5,825 bases of DNA from assembly GCA_030539475.1 (NCBI GenBank), contig JAUNRY010000146.1, positions 1 through 5,825 of the forward strand. The letters run 5' to 3'. The notes below the pieces were generated by a model. The model made no database searches, was not told the DNA's origin, and worked only from the letters and a program-made list of their open reading frames with translations. This stretch comes from Bacteroidia bacterium (GTDB lineage Bacteria > Bacteroidota > Bacteroidia > Bacteroidales > Dysgonomonadaceae). The position numbers and the translations under genes are program-made. This document shows positions 5,296-5,825 of the stretch, piece by piece. Numbering within the stretch: the first letter of the stretch is position 1; every line of letters begins with the position of its first letter.

Positions 5296-5308
5296 CAATA
5301 AAATTGAA

Positions 5309-5825
5309 ATGGGCAAATTAGTGGTTGTGCCTACCCCAATCGGCAACCTGGAAGATATTACGTTAAGAGCGATTAACGTGCTGAAGAGTTGCGATTTAAT
5401 CCTTGCCGAAGATACCCGCACCAGCGGTTTTCTGCTGAAACATTTGGGCATAGAATCGCGAATGCAATCGCACCATAAGTTCAACGAACACCAAACGGCC
5501 ACGCGCCTGGCGGAGCAGATAAAGGCAGGAGAAACCGTGGCGCTTATATCAGATGCCGGCACACCGGCCATTTCCGATCCCGGTTTTCTGCTCGTCAGAG
5601 CTTGCGTGCAAGCCGATGTGGAGGTGGAATGTTTGCCGGGCGCAACGGCGTTTGTTCCGGCGCTGGTAATATCGGGCTTGCCCAACGACCGGTTTTGTTT
5701 CGAAGGCTTTTTGCCGCCCAAAAAAGGCCGTCAAACCCGGCTGAAAGAACTTGCCGAAGAATCGCGCACGATGGTTTTTTACGAATCGCCTTACCGGGTG
5801 TTGAAAACGCTTTCTCAATTAGCCG
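5309..5825 (+). CDS. rsmI: 16S rRNA (cytidine(1402)-2'-O)-methyltransferase RsmI, 3' end outside the window
   Basis: RsmI adds the 2'-O-methyl group to C1402 of 16S rRNA in the decoding centre, using S-adenosylmethionine; it belongs to the tetrapyrrole methylase fold. The first 172 residues are present. They include the family signature VVPTPIGNLEDITLRA (6-21), AEDTR (33-37), SHHKFNEH (54-61, compare the usual H-NE motif), ALISDAGTPAISDPG (78-92), LPGATAFVPAL (109-119), FEGFLPPKKG (131-140) and FYESPYR (157-163). The usual length is about 225-290 residues, so the C-terminal part is missing only because the window ends. The ATG at 5309 fits the conserved N-terminus, and the A-rich leader has no evident Shine-Dalgarno. 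It lies 44 nt after the 4491 gene and is probably co-transcribed with it. A second 16S methyltransferase gene, rsmD, lies in the opposite cluster of this window. Confidence 0.96.
   Translation, partial: MGKLVVVPTPIGNLEDITLRAINVLKSCDLILAEDTRTSGFLLKHLGIESRMQSHHKFNEHQTATRLAEQIKAGETVALISDAGTPAISDPGFLLVRACVQADVEVECLPGATAFVPALVISGLPNDRFCFEGFLPPKKGRQTRLKELAEESRTMVFYESPYRVLKTLSQLA

Noticed and set aside
5209..5721. Minus-strand open frame opposite rsmI
   Set aside because: The plus strand encodes unmistakable RsmI motifs through this whole region, so the opposite frame is a shadow.

Overview
The window looks like a chromosomal housekeeping stretch from a member of Bacteroidota, probably the order Bacteroidales. 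The signs are a DUF3822 gene next to rsmD (DUF3822 is known to me only from this phylum), A/T-rich leaders without clear Shine-Dalgarno sequences, and promoter-like sites of the Bacteroidota type (TTTG, then TAnnTTTG). The species cannot be named from the sequence.

The left half (about 93-2866) is read on the minus strand. In transcription order it holds a membrane-anchored protein of unknown function with a pseudopilin-like N-terminal half (2165-2866), a DUF3822 protein (1327-2133), the 16S rRNA methyltransferase RsmD (748-1281), and a RAYT, a Y1 HUH transposase-like protein associated with REP palindromes (122-673). The first three are close together and may form one operon. The RAYT probably has its own promoter. 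A short open frame at the left edge (3-68) may be the end of a plus-strand gene.

The right half is read on the plus strand, divergently from about 2867-2985. It holds a compact RecD/Dda-like SF1 helicase (2986-4410), an unnamed protein with a helical N-terminus, an acidic proline-rich linker and a small C-terminal domain (4491-5264), and the first 172 codons of RsmI, another 16S rRNA methyltransferase, which is cut by the window end. The clearest promoter in the window lies across the end of the helicase gene and probably drives the last two genes.

The most notable feature is a family of palindromic REP-like elements of about 28-38 nt with common outer arms (GTAGAGAC / GTCTCTAC). Three copies with a GTTGCGCGCAAC-type core lie at the RAYT gene: one at its 3' end, one inside it in frame, and one upstream of its start. 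Two copies with a GCGATGCATCGC-type core lie further away, after the DUF3822 gene and before rsmI. All four copies outside coding sequence sit within 0-3 nt of a stop codon. Two of them supply that stop codon, for the RAYT and for rsmD. RAYT/REP systems are known in general; the stop-codon placement and the in-frame copy inside the transposase are the points worth following up.

No stretch longer than 300 bases lacks a gene. No tRNA, rRNA, CRISPR array or classical IS ends were seen.
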